Assembly: GCF_035953295.1 (NCBI RefSeq)
Contig: NZ_CP108370.1
Location: forward strand, 3,191,001-3,255,000
Source of the DNA: Streptomyces sp. NBC_01335
GTDB lineage: Bacteria; Actinomycetota; Actinomycetes; Streptomycetales; Streptomycetaceae
Direction: 5' to 3'
DNA length: 64,000 nt
The position numbers and the translations under genes are program-made. Below are positions 20,142 through 32,464 of this stretch, one piece after another. Positions within the stretch are counted from its first letter, which is position 1; every line of letters begins with the position of its first letter. Under the pieces are notes generated by a model that ran no database searches, had not been told where the DNA came from, and saw only the letters and a list, made by a program, of their open reading frames with translations.

Positions 20142-21806
20142 CTACCGCACGAAGATCCCCGCCTGGCTCGCCAGGTCCAGGAAGTACTGCGGGGCGAGGC
20201 CCAGCACCAGGGTGACCGCGACGCCGATGCCGATGGTGGTCATCGTCAGCGGGGACGGGACGGCGACCGTGGGGCCGTCCGCCTTCGGCTCGCTGAAGAA
20301 CATCAGGACGATGACTCGGATGTAGAAGAACGCGGCGATCGCCGAGGAGATCACACCGACCACCACGAGCCCGCCCGCGCCGCCGTCCGCCGCCGCCTTG
20401 AAGACGGCGAACTTGCCGGAGAAGCCCGAGGTGAGCGGGATACCGGCGAAGGCCAGCAGGAACACCGCGAAGACGGCGGCGGTCAGCGGGGAGCGCCGGC
20501 CGAGCCCGGCCCACTTCGACAGGTGGGTCGCCTCGCCGCCCGCGTCGCGCACCAGGGTGACGACGGCGAAGGCGCCGACCGTCACGAAGGAGTAGGCGAC
20601 GAGGTAGAAGAGGACCGAGGAGATGCCCTCCGGGGTGGTCGCGATGACACCCGCGAGGATGAACCCGGCGTGGGCGATCGAGGAGTAGGCGAGCAGCCGC
20701 TTGATGTCGGTCTGGGTGATCGCGACGATCGCGCCGCCCAGCATGGTGACGATGGACACGCCCCACATGACCGGCCGCCAGTCCCAGGTGAGGCCGGGGA
20801 GCACGACGTACAGCAGGCGGAGCAGCGCGCCGAACGCGGCGACCTTGGTGGCGGCGGCCATGAAGCCGGTGACCGGGGTCGGTGCGCCCTGGTAGACGTC
20901 CGGGGTCCACATGTGGAACGGCACGGCGCCGACCTTGAAGAGGAGCCCCATCAGGATCATCGCGCCCCCGATGAGGAGCAGCGCGTCGTTGCCCATGGTG
21001 GAGGCGAGGGCGGGGTCGATCTCGGTGACCGAGCCGTCGACGACGCTCGCGATGGTGGCGTACGAGACGGAGCCCGCGTAGCCGTAGAGGAGGGCGATCC
21101 CGAAGAGGAGGAACGCCGACGAGAACGCGCCGAGCAGGAAGTACTTCACCGCGGCCTCCTGCGACATCAGCCGCTTGCGGCGGGCGAGGGCGCAGAGGAG
21201 GTAGAGCGGCAGGGAGAAGACTTCGAGCGCGACGAAGAGGGTCAGCAGATCGTTGGCGGCCGGGAAGACCAGCATGCCCGCGATGGCGAAGAGGACGAGC
21301 GGGAAGACCTCGGTGGTGGTGAACCCGGCCCTGACCGCCTGCTTCTCGCTGTCGCTGCCCGGGACGGACCCGGCCTGGGCGACGAAGGAGTCGACCCGGT
21401 TGCCGTGCGAGGCGGGGTCGAGCCGCCGCTCGGCGAAGGTGAAGACCGCGACCAGCGAGGCCAGCAGGATGGTGCCCTGCAGGAACAGCGCCGGTCCGTC
21501 CACCGCGACGGCGCCCATCGCCGCGATGTGGGCCTTGGTCGTGCCGTACCCGCCGGCGGCGAGCCCGACGACCGCGGCGAACGCGGCGGCCAGGGCGACG
21601 ACGGTGAGGAGGACCTGCGTGAGGTACCGGGCCCGGCGGGGCACGAAGGCTTCCGCCAGGACGCCGAGCACCGCCGCGCCGACCACGATCAGGACGGGTG
21701 AGAGTTGGGCGTACTCGATGGTGGGGGCCGTGAACTTCACGTCCGGGGCGGCCGTCGTCACCCCGCCCGCCACGGTCCACAAGCTGTGGACAGCTGTTGC
21801 GCTCAC
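20142..21806 (-). CDS. nuoN: NADH-quinone oxidoreductase subunit N
   Basis: A 554-residue membrane subunit, one of the three antiporter-like proton-pumping subunits of complex I. It has about 14 helices, with the proton_antipo_M domain (conserved lysine in LLFKVGAVPFHMWTPDVYQGAPTPV, of which KVGAVPFHMW is diagnostic) and the broken-helix region AGIPLTSGFSGKF. An extended N-terminal part is usual for actinobacterial NuoN. It is the last gene of the operon; its ATG overlaps the nuoM stop by 4 bases and a terminator follows. Confidence 0.97.
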   Translation of the reverse strand: MSATAVHSLWTVAGGVTTAAPDVKFTAPTIEYAQLSPVLIVVGAAVLGVLAEAFVPRRARYLTQVLLTVVALAAAFAAVVGLAAGGYGTTKAHIAAMGAVAVDGPALFLQGTILLASLVAVFTFAERRLDPASHGNRVDSFVAQAGSVPGSDSEKQAVRAGFTTTEVFPLVLFAIAGMLVFPAANDLLTLFVALEVFSLPLYLLCALARRKRLMSQEAAVKYFLLGAFSSAFLLFGIALLYGYAGSVSYATIASVVDGSVTEIDPALASTMGNDALLLIGGAMILMGLLFKVGAVPFHMWTPDVYQGAPTPVTGFMAAATKVAAFGALLRLLYVVLPGLTWDWRPVMWGVSIVTMLGGAIVAITQTDIKRLLAYSSIAHAGFILAGVIATTPEGISSVLFYLVAYSFVTVGAFAVVTLVRDAGGEATHLSKWAGLGRRSPLTAAVFAVFLLAFAGIPLTSGFSGKFAVFKAAADGGAGGLVVVGVISSAIAAFFYIRVIVLMFFSEPKADGPTVAVPSPLTMTTIGIGVAVTLVLGLAPQYFLDLASQAGIFVR

Positions 21807-23374
21807 TGGGCGGCCTCCACCTCGGGCTGGGGGTCCTGCTTCTGTACGTCGGACATGGTGTGCTGCACCGCCGGGTCGACGATCTCCGTGAGCGGCTTCG
21901 GGAAGACGCCCAGGAAGAGCAGCAGCGCGATCAGCGGTACGACCACCACCAGCTCACGGACCCGCAGGTCCGCCATGCCCTGGACGGTGGCCTTCACCGG
22001 GCCGGTCATGGTCCGCTGGTAGAGGACCAGGACGTAGAGCGCGGCGAGCACGATGCCGGTGGTGGCGATGATCCCGGCCACCGGGTAGGCGCTGAACACC
22101 CCGACCAGGACCAGGAACTCGCTGACGAACGGGGCGAGCCCCGGCAGCGAGAGGGTGGCGAGACCGCCGACGAGGAAGGTGCCCGCGAGGATCGGGGCGA
22201 CCTTCTGCACTCCGCCGTAGTCCGCGATCAGGCGGGAGCCGCGCCGGGTGATGAGGAATCCGGCGACCAGCATCAGCGCGGCGGTCGAGATGCCGTGGTT
22301 GACCATGTAGAGCGTGGCGCCCGACTGGCCCTGGCTGGTCATCGCGAAGATGCCCAGGATGATGAAGCCGAAGTGCGAGATCGACGCGTAGGCGATCAGC
22401 CGCTTGATGTCGCGCTGGCCGACCGCGAGGAGCGCGCCGTACACGATGGAGACCAGCGCGAGGGCGAGCACCACCGGGGTGGCCCACTTGCTGGCCTCCG
22501 GGAAGAGCTGGAGGCAGAAGCGGAGCATCGCGAAGGTGCCGACCTTGTCGACGATCGCGGTGATCAGCACGGCGACGGGTGCGGTCGCCTCGCCCATGGC
22601 GTTGGGCAGCCAGGTGTGCAGCGGCCAGAGCGGGGCCTTCACCGCGAAGGCGAAGAAGAACCCGAGGAAGAGCCACCGCTCGGTGCTGGTCGCCATCTCC
22701 AGGGAGCCGTTCGCGCGGGCCTCGGCGATCTCGGAGAGCGAGAAGCTCCCGGCGACGGCGTACAGCCCGATGACGGCGGCCAGCATGATGAGGCCGCCGA
22801 CGAGGTTGTAGAGGAGGAACTTCACGGCGGCGTACGAGCGCTGGGCCGCGGCGTTCTCGTCGGTGCCCGCGTGGGCCCGGTCCCCGAAGCCGCCGATGAG
22901 GAAGTACATCGGGATGAGCATGGCTTCGAAGAGGATGTAGAAGAGGAAGACGTCGGTGGCCTCGAAGGAGAGGATCACCATCGCCTCCACCATCAGGATC
23001 AGGGCGAAGAAGCCCTGGGTGGGGCGCCACCGGGAGTTGTGCGTCTCCAGGGGGTCGGCGTCGTGCCAGCCGGCCAGGATCACGAACGGGATGAGCAGCG
23101 CGGTGAGCGCGAGGAGCGCCACTCCGATGCCGTCCACGCCGAGTTCGTACCGGACGCCGAAGTCGGCGATCCAGGCGTGCGACTCGGTGAGCTGGTAGCG
23201 GGCGCCGCCGGGCTCGAAGCGGACCAGCACGATCGCCGCGAGGACCAGGGTGGCCAGCGAGACGAGCAGCGCCAGCCATTTCGCGGCGGTGCGCCGCTGG
23301 GCCGGGACGGCGGCGGTGGCGATGGCACCGATCGCGGGGAGCGCCGCCGTCGCTGTCAGGAGGGGAAAGGACAT
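21803..23374 (-). CDS. nuoM: NADH-quinone oxidoreductase subunit M
   Basis: A 523-residue antiporter-like subunit of the complex I membrane arm, with about 14 helices. The signature KAPLWPLHTWLPNAMGEA carries the conserved lysine-containing discontinuous helix, and the glutamate in MYFLIGGFG/LFEAMLIPM marks the interface with the next subunit. It starts 4 bases after nuoL and overlaps nuoN by 4 bases (ATGA), so expression is coupled. It translocates protons in step with quinone reduction. Confidence 0.97.
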   Translation of the reverse strand: MSFPLLTATAALPAIGAIATAAVPAQRRTAAKWLALLVSLATLVLAAIVLVRFEPGGARYQLTESHAWIADFGVRYELGVDGIGVALLALTALLIPFVILAGWHDADPLETHNSRWRPTQGFFALILMVEAMVILSFEATDVFLFYILFEAMLIPMYFLIGGFGDRAHAGTDENAAAQRSYAAVKFLLYNLVGGLIMLAAVIGLYAVAGSFSLSEIAEARANGSLEMATSTERWLFLGFFFAFAVKAPLWPLHTWLPNAMGEATAPVAVLITAIVDKVGTFAMLRFCLQLFPEASKWATPVVLALALVSIVYGALLAVGQRDIKRLIAYASISHFGFIILGIFAMTSQGQSGATLYMVNHGISTAALMLVAGFLITRRGSRLIADYGGVQKVAPILAGTFLVGGLATLSLPGLAPFVSEFLVLVGVFSAYPVAGIIATTGIVLAALYVLVLYQRTMTGPVKATVQGMADLRVRELVVVVPLIALLLFLGVFPKPLTEIVDPAVQHTMSDVQKQDPQPEVEAAQ

Positions 23375-23378
23375 GTGA

Positions 23379-25274
23379 TCAGACCGCCCTCATCAGCAGG
23401 GTCGCGGCGATGAGGACCGCCGTACCGCCGAACATCGAGACCGCGTAGGAGCGGGCGTAGCCGTTCTGCAGTTTGCGCAGCCGGCCGGAGAGCCCGCCGA
23501 CCGTGGCGGCCGTGCCGTTGACGACGCCGTCGACCAGGGAGTGGTCGACGTAGACCAGGGAGCGGGTGAGGTGCTCGCCGCCGCGGACCAGGACGACGTG
23601 GTTGAAGTCGTCCTGGAGGAGGTCGCGGCGGGCGGCCCGGGTGAGCAGCGAGCCGCGCGGGGCGAGGGCGGGCACCGGCCGGCGGCCGTACATCGCCCAG
23701 GCGATGGCGACGCCGACGACGAGCACCACCATGGTGGCGCCGGTGACGGTGGTCGCGCCGACCGGGGAGTCCCCGTGGTCGTGGCCGGTGACGGGCTCCA
23801 GCCAGTGCAGGAACCGGTCGCCGATGGAGAAGAAGCCGCCCGCGAAGACCGAGCCGAAGGCGAGCACGATCATGGGGATCGTCATCGACTTCGGGGACTC
23901 GTGCGGGTGCGGCTCGTGGCCGTCGGCGTCGGGCTGCCAGCGCTTCTCGCCGAAGAAGGTCATCAGCATCACGCGCGTCATGTAGAACGCGGTGATCGCG
24001 GCGCCCAGCAGGGCGACGGAGCCGAGGATCCAGCCCTCGGTGCCGCCCTTGGCGAAGGCCGCCTCGATGATCTTGTCCTTGGAGAAGAAGCCGGAGAGGC
24101 CGGGGAAGCCGATGATGGCGAGGTAGCCGAGGCCGAAGGTGATGAAGGTGACCGGCATGTACTTCCGCAGGTCGCCGAACTTCCTCATGTCGACCTCGTC
24201 GTTCATGCCGTGCATGACCGAACCGGCACCGAGGAAGAGCCCGGCCTTGAAGAAGCCGTGCGTCACCAGGTGCATGATCGCGAAGACGTACCCGATGGGG
24301 CCGAGGCCCGCGGCGAGGACCATGTAGCCGATCTGCGACATCGTCGAGCCGGCCAGTGCCTTCTTGATGTCGTCCTTGGCGCAACCGACGATCGCACCGA
24401 ACAGGAGCGTGACCGCTCCGACGATCGCGACGACGAGCTGCGCGTCCGGGGCGGCGTTGAAGATCGCACCGGAGCGGACGACGAGGTAGACGCCGGCGGT
24501 GACCATGGTCGCGGCGTGGATGAGGGCGGAGACCGGGGTCGGGCCCTCCATCGCGTCGCCGAGCCAGGACTGGAGCGGCACCTGCGCGGACTTGCCGCAG
24601 GCGGCGAGCAGCAGCATCAGGCCGATCGCGGTGAGCTTGCCCTCGCTGGTGTCGCCGGTCGCTCCGAGCACCGGCCCGAAGGCGAAGGTGCCGAAGGTGG
24701 TGAACATCAGCATGATCGCGATGGAGAGGCCCATGTCGCCGACCCGGTTGACCAGGAAGGCCTTCTTGGCGGCGGTGGCCGCGCTGGGCTTGTGCTGCCA
24801 GAACCCGATGAGGAGGTACGAGGCGAGGCCGACGCCCTCCCATCCGACGTACAGCAGCAGGTAGTTGTCGGCGAGGACCAGGATGAGCATCGCCGCGACG
24901 AAGAGGTTGAGATAGCCGAAGAAGCGGCGACGGCGTTCGTCGTGCTCCATGTAGCCGATCGAGTAGATGTGGATCAGGGTGCCCACACTGGTGATCAGCA
25001 GCACGAACGTCATCGACAGCTGGTCGAGCTGGAAGGCGACGTCGGCCTGGAAGCCCTCCACGGGAATCCAGCTGAACAGCTTCTGGTGCAGCAGGCGTTC
25101 TTCGGCGCCCTTGCCGAGCATGTCGGCGAAGAGCACCACGGCCAGGACGAACGACACGGCGGCGAGCAGGGTGCCGAGCCAGTGTCCGGCCCGGTCGAGA
25201 CGGCGGCCCCCGCACAGCAGGACGGCCGCTCCGAGCAGGGGCGCCGCGATGAGCAGCGCGATCAGGTTCTCCAC
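23379..25274 (-). CDS. nuoL: NADH-quinone oxidoreductase subunit L
   Basis: A 631-residue distal pumping subunit. The N-terminal oxidored_q1_N region is followed by the antiporter domain with [20 protein letters not shown] (the diagnostic core is [12 protein letters not shown]) and [12 protein letters not shown]. The long C-terminal part includes the lateral amphipathic helix and a final membrane anchor near [18 protein letters not shown]. The start is a GTG with GAGGGG upstream. It lies 11 bases from nuoK, the widest gap in this part of the operon. Confidence 0.97.
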   Translation of the reverse strand: MENLIALLIAAPLLGAAVLLCGGRRLDRAGHWLGTLLAAVSFVLAVVLFADMLGKGAEERLLHQKLFSWIPVEGFQADVAFQLDQLSMTFVLLITSVGTLIHIYSIGYMEHDERRRRFFGYLNLFVAAMLILVLADNYLLLYVGWEGVGLASYLLIGFWQHKPSAATAAKKAFLVNRVGDMGLSIAIMLMFTTFGTFAFGPVLGATGDTSEGKLTAIGLMLLLAACGKSAQVPLQSWLGDAMEGPTPVSALIHAATMVTAGVYLVVRSGAIFNAAPDAQLVVAIVGAVTLLFGAIVGCAKDDIKKALAGSTMSQIGYMVLAAGLGPIGYVFAIMHLVTHGFFKAGLFLGAGSVMHGMNDEVDMRKFGDLRKYMPVTFITFGLGYLAIIGFPGLSGFFSKDKIIEAAFAKGGTEGWILGSVALLGAAITAFYMTRVMLMTFFGEKRWQPDADGHEPHPHESPKSMTIPMIVLAFGSVFAGGFFSIGDRFLHWLEPVTGHDHGDSPVGATTVTGATMVVLVVGVAIAWAMYGRRPVPALAPRGSLLTRAARRDLLQDDFNHVVLVRGGEHLTRSLVYVDHSLVDGVVNGTAATVGGLSGRLRKLQNGYARSYAVSMFGGTAVLIAATLLMRAV

Positions 25275-25285
25275 GATTCAGCCCC

Positions 25286-25585
25286 TCACAGCTTCATCAG
25301 GCTGGCGTCGTCGACCGAGGCCGAGTGGCGGGAGCGGAACAGCGACACGATGATCGCCAGCCCGACGACGACTTCCGCGGCGGCGACGACCATCGTGAAG
25401 AACGCGATGATCTGACCGTCGAGGTTGCCGTGCATGCGGGAGAAGGTGACGAAGGCGAGGTTGCAGGCGTTGAGCATCAGCTCCACGCACATGAACACCA
25501 CGATCGCGTTCCGCCGGATCAGCACCCCGCAGGCGCCGATGGTGAACAGCAGAGCTGCCAGGTAGAGGTAGTTGACCGGATTCAC
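25286..25585 (-). CDS. nuoK: NADH-quinone oxidoreductase subunit K
   Basis: A 99-residue, three-helix membrane subunit of complex I, homologous to MrpC. The two conserved glutamates are visible in helix 2 ([13 protein letters not shown]) and helix 3 ([13 protein letters not shown]); both are needed for proton coupling in E. coli NuoK. Length equals the family norm. The ATG overlaps the nuoJ stop (4 bases). Confidence 0.97.
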   Translation of the reverse strand: MNPVNYLYLAALLFTIGACGVLIRRNAIVVFMCVELMLNACNLAFVTFSRMHGNLDGQIIAFFTMVVAAAEVVVGLAIIVSLFRSRHSASVDDASLMKL

Positions 25586-26463
25586 TGGGTGTCCTCCCCG
25601 TTCCCGGCGCGGTCGGTGGGGCTCCCCGTTGACGCTGACGCGCCCCGGGCGGAGAGGGCGGTGGAGCGTCCGAGCCGCTCACCGGACCGCTGTTCCAGTG
25701 CCCTGAGGTCGGCGAGCGCCTCCTCGGAGACGTCGCGGATCTGTCCGCGGTCGCGCAGGGTGCGCATCACGGTCAGCTCGGACGGGGTGCCGTCGGGCAG
25801 CAGACCGGCGATGTCCACGGCGTTGTGCCGGGCGTAGACGCCGGGGGCGGGCAGTGGCGGCAGGTGGTTCGAGCGGACCCGGGCCTCGGACATCTCCCGC
25901 TGGGTCTGCGCGCGCTCGGTGCGTTCCTTGTGGGTGAGCACCATCGCCCCGACCGTCGCGGTGATGAGGAGGGCACCGGTGATCTCGAACGCGAAGACGT
26001 ACTTGGTGAAGATGAGGTTGGCGAGTCCCTCGACGTTCCCCCCGTGCACGGCGTTGGCGGTGCCGAGGCCGTTGAAGCTGTTCAGGGAGGCGTTGCCGAT
26101 GCCGGCGACGAGCAGCACCCCGAAGCCGAGACCGCATCCGGCGGCCAGCCAGCGCTGGCCCTTGAGGGTCTCCTTCAGCGAGTCCGCGGCGGTGACGCCG
26201 ACGAGCATCACGACGAAGAGGAAGAGCATCATGATCGCGCCGGTGTAGACGACGACCTGCACGATGCCGAGGAAGTACGCGCCGTTGGCGAGGTAGAACA
26301 CCGCCAGCACGATCATGGTCCCGGCGAGCGAGAGCGCGCTGTGCACGGCCCGCTTCATCAGGACGGTGAAGAGGGCGCCGAGCAGGGCGACCGTACCGAG
26401 GATCCAGAACTGGACGGCCTCGCCGGTCGAGGTGGTGGAGGCCGCTGCGGCCAGCGCGCTCAT
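25582..26463 (-). CDS. nuoJ: NADH-quinone oxidoreductase subunit J
   Basis: A 293-residue membrane subunit. The first ~175 residues form five helices with the conserved [19 protein letters not shown] segment, which contains the pi-bulge region linking quinone chemistry to the pumps. The C-terminal ~110 residues are hydrophilic ([22 protein letters not shown] onward; [14 protein letters not shown] marks it), an extension typical of actinobacterial NuoJ. I chose the ATG at 26463 because it overlaps the nuoI stop as ATGA. Longer upstream frames are read-through of nuoI. Confidence 0.95.
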   Translation of the reverse strand: MSALAAAASTTSTGEAVQFWILGTVALLGALFTVLMKRAVHSALSLAGTMIVLAVFYLANGAYFLGIVQVVVYTGAIMMLFLFVVMLVGVTAADSLKETLKGQRWLAAGCGLGFGVLLVAGIGNASLNSFNGLGTANAVHGGNVEGLANLIFTKYVFAFEITGALLITATVGAMVLTHKERTERAQTQREMSEARVRSNHLPPLPAPGVYARHNAVDIAGLLPDGTPSELTVMRTLRDRGQIRDVSEEALADLRALEQRSGERLGRSTALSARGASASTGSPTDRAGNGEDTQ

Positions 26464-27188
26464 GCGCCCGCTCCCCTCTGACCGTGCGAACCGTGTCCGT
26501 GCGAACCGTGTCCGTGGCCCGCGTGGGCGTGGTCGTGCTCGTGGGACGCGGCCGACGCGGCTTCGGAGCCGGGCACCTTTGACGCGTCGTCGGGCTTCTC
26601 CCCCTTGGACACCGCCCTCTGGCGCTCGGCGCCGGGGGCGGCCTCGGTCACCAGGCCCCGGTAGTAGTCCTGTTCGTCCATGCCGGGGAAGATCGCGTGC
26701 GGGCTGTCGACCATGCCCTCCTCCAGCCCCGCGAGCAGCTCGTCCTTGGTGTAGATGAGGCTGGCGCGGGTGGTGTTGGCGAGCTCGAACTCGTTGGTCA
26801 TCGTGAGCGCCCGGGTGGGGCACGCCTCGATGCAGAGACCGCAGAGAATGCAGCGCGCGTAGTTGATCTGGTAGACGCGGCCGTACCGTTCGCCCGGGGA
26901 GTACCGCTCCTCGTCGGTGTTGTCGGCGCCCTCGACGTAGATGGCGTCGGCCGGACAGGCCCAGGCGCACAGCTCGCAGCCGATGCACTTCTCCAGGCCG
27001 TCCGGGTGCCGGTTGAGCTGGTGACGGCCGTGGAAGCGCGGCGCCGTCACCTTCGGCGTCTCCGGGTACTGCTCGGTGAGCCGCTTCTTGAACATGGCCT
27101 TGAAGGTCACGCCGAAGCCGGCCACGGGGTTCTGGAACTTGTCGTTCGAAGCCGCTGGGCCCTGAGAGGGCTCTGGTGACTCAGACAC
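26460..27188 (-). CDS. nuoI: NADH-quinone oxidoreductase subunit I (2x[4Fe-4S] ferredoxin-like)
   Basis: A 242-residue iron-sulfur subunit that passes electrons toward NuoB. Two classic clusters are present: [12 protein letters not shown] and [12 protein letters not shown]. The GTG at 27188 is favoured because GGAGG lies 6 bases upstream and it overlaps the nuoH stop by 8 bases. A GTG at 27209 would add 7 residues. The last ~65 residues are hydrophilic and end in a histidine-rich tail with nine histidines within about 20 residues, absent from E. coli NuoI. Part of the tail is encoded by a 15-bp tandem duplication (26482-26511). Confidence 0.95.
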   Translation of the reverse strand: MSESPEPSQGPAASNDKFQNPVAGFGVTFKAMFKKRLTEQYPETPKVTAPRFHGRHQLNRHPDGLEKCIGCELCAWACPADAIYVEGADNTDEERYSPGERYGRVYQINYARCILCGLCIEACPTRALTMTNEFELANTTRASLIYTKDELLAGLEEGMVDSPHAIFPGMDEQDYYRGLVTEAAPGAERQRAVSKGEKPDDASKVPGSEAASAASHEHDHAHAGHGHGSHGHGSHGQRGAGA

Positions 27189-28584
27189 GGTCGGCCTCCT
27201 TTCCGTCACTCACGTTTCCGTCACTCTGAGTATCGGGGCCACCACTGACAACGAGCTCCCGTTCGCGGCGCGGAGTGCGCCGGGGCACGGGCGGCAGGGT
27301 CTGTCCGGGCAGCGGTGGTACGGGGAACCCGCCCGCCATCGGGTCGAACTCGGGCGGCGGGCCCGCCTTCGCCTCCTCCTCGCGGCCCTTGCGGTCGCGG
27401 AAGGAGTCGGCGAGGAAGGAGATCAGCAGCACCGCGATCACGGCGCCCGCGACGTAGAGCACGATCTTCGAGAAGTCGTACCCCTCGTTGTTCAGGGCGC
27501 GCACGGTGGCGACCATCATCAGCCAGACCACGGAGACCGGGATGAGGACCTTCCAGCCGAGCTTCATCAGCTGGTCGTAGCGGACGCGGGGCAGCGAGCC
27601 GCGCAGCCAGATGAAGAAGAAGAGGAGCAGCTGGACCTTGACGACGAACCAGAGCATCGGCCACCAGCCGTGGTTCGCGCCCTCCCAGAAGGTGCTGATC
27701 GGGTACGGGGCCCGCCAGCCGCCCAGGAAGAGGGTCGCGGAGACCGCGGAGACCGTCACCATGTTCACGTACTCGGCGAGCATGAACATCGCGAACTTGA
27801 TGGAGGAGTACTCGGTGTTGAAGCCGCCGACGAGGTCGCCCTCGGACTCCGGCATGTCGAACGGGGCGCGGTTGGTCTCGCCGACCATGGTGACGATGTA
27901 GATGATGAACGAGACCGGCAGCAGCACGATGAACCAGCGGTCGGCTTGCGCTTCCACGATCTTCGAGGTCGACATCGACCCGGAGTAGAGGAAGACCGAG
28001 GCGAACGCGGCGCCCATCGCGATCTCGTAACTGATCATCTGGGCGCAGGACCGGAGTCCGCCGAGGAGCGGGTAGGTCGAGCCGGAGGACCAGCCGGCGA
28101 GGACGATGCCGTAGATGCCGACCGAGGCGACCGCGAGGATGTAGAGCATCGCGATCGGCAGGTCGGTGAGCTGCATCGTCGTACGGTGGCCGAAGATCGA
28201 CACCTCGTTGCCGGACGGGCCGAACGGGATCACGGCGATCGCCATGAACGCCGGGATGGCCGCGACGATCGGCGCGAGGATGTAGACGACCCGGTCGGCG
28301 CGCTTGACGATCAGGTCTTCCTTCAGCATCAGCTTGACGCCGTCGGCGAGCGACTGGAGCAGCCCCCAGGGGCCGTTCCGGTTGGGGCCGATGCGCAACT
28401 GCATCCAGGCGACGACCTTGCGCTCCCAGACGATCGCGAAGAGCACGGTCACCATCAGGAACGCGAAGCAGAAGACCGCCTTGACGACGACCAGCCACCA
28501 GGGGTCGGTGCCGAACATCGAGAGGTCCTCGGCGGCCAGCGGGACACCGCCGGGCGCCGTGGCCAGGTGAGCGAGGCTGTTCAC
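27181..28584 (-). CDS. nuoH: NADH-quinone oxidoreductase subunit H
   Basis: A 467-residue membrane subunit that forms much of the quinone-binding chamber with NuoD and NuoB. Conserved stretches include [40 protein letters not shown] (core [12 protein letters not shown]) and the acidic loop [20 protein letters not shown] (core [10 protein letters not shown]), then [12 protein letters not shown]. The GTG at 28584 overlaps the nuoG stop (GTGA) and has GGAGG upstream. A ~75-residue Pro-rich hydrophilic tail follows the last helix and is unusual compared with E. coli. Confidence 0.96.
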   Translation of the reverse strand: MNSLAHLATAPGGVPLAAEDLSMFGTDPWWLVVVKAVFCFAFLMVTVLFAIVWERKVVAWMQLRIGPNRNGPWGLLQSLADGVKLMLKEDLIVKRADRVVYILAPIVAAIPAFMAIAVIPFGPSGNEVSIFGHRTTMQLTDLPIAMLYILAVASVGIYGIVLAGWSSGSTYPLLGGLRSCAQMISYEIAMGAAFASVFLYSGSMSTSKIVEAQADRWFIVLLPVSFIIYIVTMVGETNRAPFDMPESEGDLVGGFNTEYSSIKFAMFMLAEYVNMVTVSAVSATLFLGGWRAPYPISTFWEGANHGWWPMLWFVVKVQLLLFFFIWLRGSLPRVRYDQLMKLGWKVLIPVSVVWLMMVATVRALNNEGYDFSKIVLYVAGAVIAVLLISFLADSFRDRKGREEEAKAGPPPEFDPMAGGFPVPPLPGQTLPPVPRRTPRRERELVVSGGPDTQSDGNVSDGKEADRV

Positions 28585-31084
28585 GCTCGCACCTCCGGTG
28601 AGTGGGCGGGGGCTGCGGTGGTGGCGGGGCCGATGCGGACCAGGCCGCCGGGGCGGGAGCCGGTCTGCGCGGGGACGCCGCGTCCGGTGGAGTTGAGCGG
28701 TACCCAGACCACCCGGTCCGGCATCTCGGTGATCCGCAGCGGGAGTTCGACGCTGCCGGCGGGTCCGGTGACGGCGAGCAGGTCGCCGTCCTTCACCCCG
28801 GTCTCGGCCGCGGTGTGCGCGGAGAGCCGGGCGACGGCGGCGTGCCGGGTGCCGGCCAGCGCCTCGTCGCCCTCCTGGAGCCGGCCGAGGTCGAGCAACA
28901 TGCGGTGGCCGGCGAGGATCGCCTCGCCGTCGCCGGGCCGGGGCAGCGGGCGTCCGGTCTCCCTCGGGACGCTCGCGTGCGAGCCGGTCCAGCCGCCGAG
29001 CCGGTCGAGTTCGCGGCGGGCGGCGGCGAGGTCGGGCAGCCCGAGGTGGGCGTCGAGGGCGTCGGCCAGCATGTGCAGCACCCGGCCGTCGGTCGGCGCG
29101 AGGGTACGGGTCATCTGCTCGGGCTTCAGCGCCGCCTCGAACATCCGGGCGCGGCCTTCCCAGTTGAGGAAGGTGCCGGACTTCTCGACGACGGCGGCCA
29201 CCGGCAGCACCACGTCGGCGCGTTCGGTGACCTCGCTGGGCCGCAGCTCCAGCGAGACGAGGAAGCCGACCTGGTCCAGCGCGGCGAGCGCGGCGGCCGG
29301 GTCCGGCAGGTCGCGGGGTTCGACGCCCGCGACGAGCAGCGCACCGAGTTCGCCGGTGGCGGCGGCGCCGAGGATCTGGGCGGTGTCGCGCCCGTGGCGG
29401 GCGGGCAGGTCGGTGAGGCCCCAGAGGGCGGCGACCTCCTGGCGGGCGCGCGGGTCGGTGGCCGGGCGGCCGCCGGGCAGCAGGGTCGGCAGGGCCCCGG
29501 CTTCCAGCGCCCCGCGCTCCCCGGCCCGGCGCGGAATCCACACCAGGGCGGCGCCGGTGGCGGTGGCGGTGCGCAGGACGGCGGTCAGTGCGCCGGGGAC
29601 CCCGGCGAGCCGTTCGCCGACGACGATGACGGAGTTCTCGCCGCGCAGCGCTTCGGCGGCGGCCGCTCCGGCCTCGTCGAGCCCGACGCCTCCGGCGAGC
29701 GCGTCCAGCCACTCGGTCTCGGTACCGGGGGCGGCCGGCAGCAGGGTGCCGCCCGCCTTCTCCAGCCCGCGGGTGGCGTGCGAGGCGAGCGCCCAGGTCC
29801 GCTGGCCGTGCTTGCGCTGGGCCTTGCGGAGCCGGAGGAAGACGCCGGGCGCCTCCTCCTCGGACTCGAATCCGGCGAGCAGGACCGCCGACGCCTTCTC
29901 CAGCGAGGTGTAGGTGACACCCTCGCCGTCCAGGTCGCGGCCGCGTCCGGCGACGCGGGCGGCCAGGAAGTCGGCCTCCTCGCCGCTGTGCACCCGGGCC
30001 CGGAAGTCGATGTCGTTGGTGTCCAGGGCGACCCGCGCGAACTTGCTGTACGCGTAGGCGTCCTCGACGGTGAGCCGCCCGCCGGTCAGCACCCCGGCCC
30101 GGCCGCGTGCCGCGCCGAGTCCCGCGGCGGCGGCGGCGAGCGCCTCCGGCCAGGAGGCGGGTTCGAGGTCGCCGTCGGCGTTGCGGACCAGCGGGGTGGT
30201 GAGCCGGTCGCGCTGCTGGGCGTAGCGGAAGCCGAAGCGTCCCTTGTCGCACAGCCACTCTTCGTTGACCTCGGGGTCGTTGGCCGCGAGGCGGCGCATG
30301 ACCTTGCCGCGCCGGTGGTCGGTGCGGGTGGCGCAGCCGCCCGCGCAGTGCTCGCAGACCGAGGGCGAGGAGACCAGGTCGAAGGGGCGCGAACGGAAGC
30401 GGTACGCCGCCGAGGTGAGCGCCCCGACCGGGCAGATCTGGATGGTGTTGCCGGAGAAGTACGACTCGAAGGGGTCGCCCTCGCCGGTGCCGACCTGCTG
30501 GAGCGCGCCGCGTTCCAGCAGCTCGATCATCGGGTCGCCGGCCACCTGGTTGGAGAACCGGGTGCAGCGTGCGCAGAGCACGCAGCGTTCGCGGTCCAGC
30601 AGCACCTGGGTGGAGATCGGGACGGGCTTCTCGAACGTCCGCTTGCGTCCGTCGAACCGGGATTCGGCGCCGCCGTGCGAGAGCGACTGGTTCTGGAGCG
30701 GGCACTCGCCGCCCTTGTCGCAGACCGGGCAGTCCAGCGGGTGGTTGATGAGCAGCAGCTCCATCACACCCTTCTGGGCCTTCTCGGCGACGGGCGAGGT
30801 GAGCTGCGACTTGACGACCATGCCGTCGGTGCAGGTGATGGTGCAGGAGGCCATCGGCTTGCGCTGGCCCTCCACCTCGACGATGCACTGGCGGCAGGCG
30901 CCGGCCGGGTCGAGGAGCGGGTGGTCGCAGAACCGGGGGATCTCGATGCCGAGTTCCTCGGCGGCGCGGATGACGAGGGTCCCCTTGGGGACGCTGGTCT
31001 CGATGCCGTCGATGGTCAGCGTGACGAGGTCCTCGGGCGGTACGGCCGCCTGTCCGCCCCCGGAGGGCGCACTGGTGGTGACTG

Positions 31085-31088
<4 letters not shown>
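28581..31088 (-). CDS. nuoG: NADH-quinone oxidoreductase subunit G
   Basis: An 835-residue peripheral-arm subunit carrying the N1b, N3, N4 and N5-type clusters. The [2Fe-2S] ligands appear in [15 protein letters not shown] plus a later MASC. The His-Cys cluster is in [16 protein letters not shown], and further ligands are in RCVLCARC and the CEHCAGGC motif at the start of the molybdopterin-oxidoreductase-like domain. The C-terminal two thirds is degenerate with many Ala/Gly/Arg, as usual in actinobacteria. ATG at 31088 overlaps the nuoF stop (ATGA). Confidence 0.96.
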
Positions 31089-32463
<1,375 letters not shown>

Positions 32464-32464
<1 letters not shown>

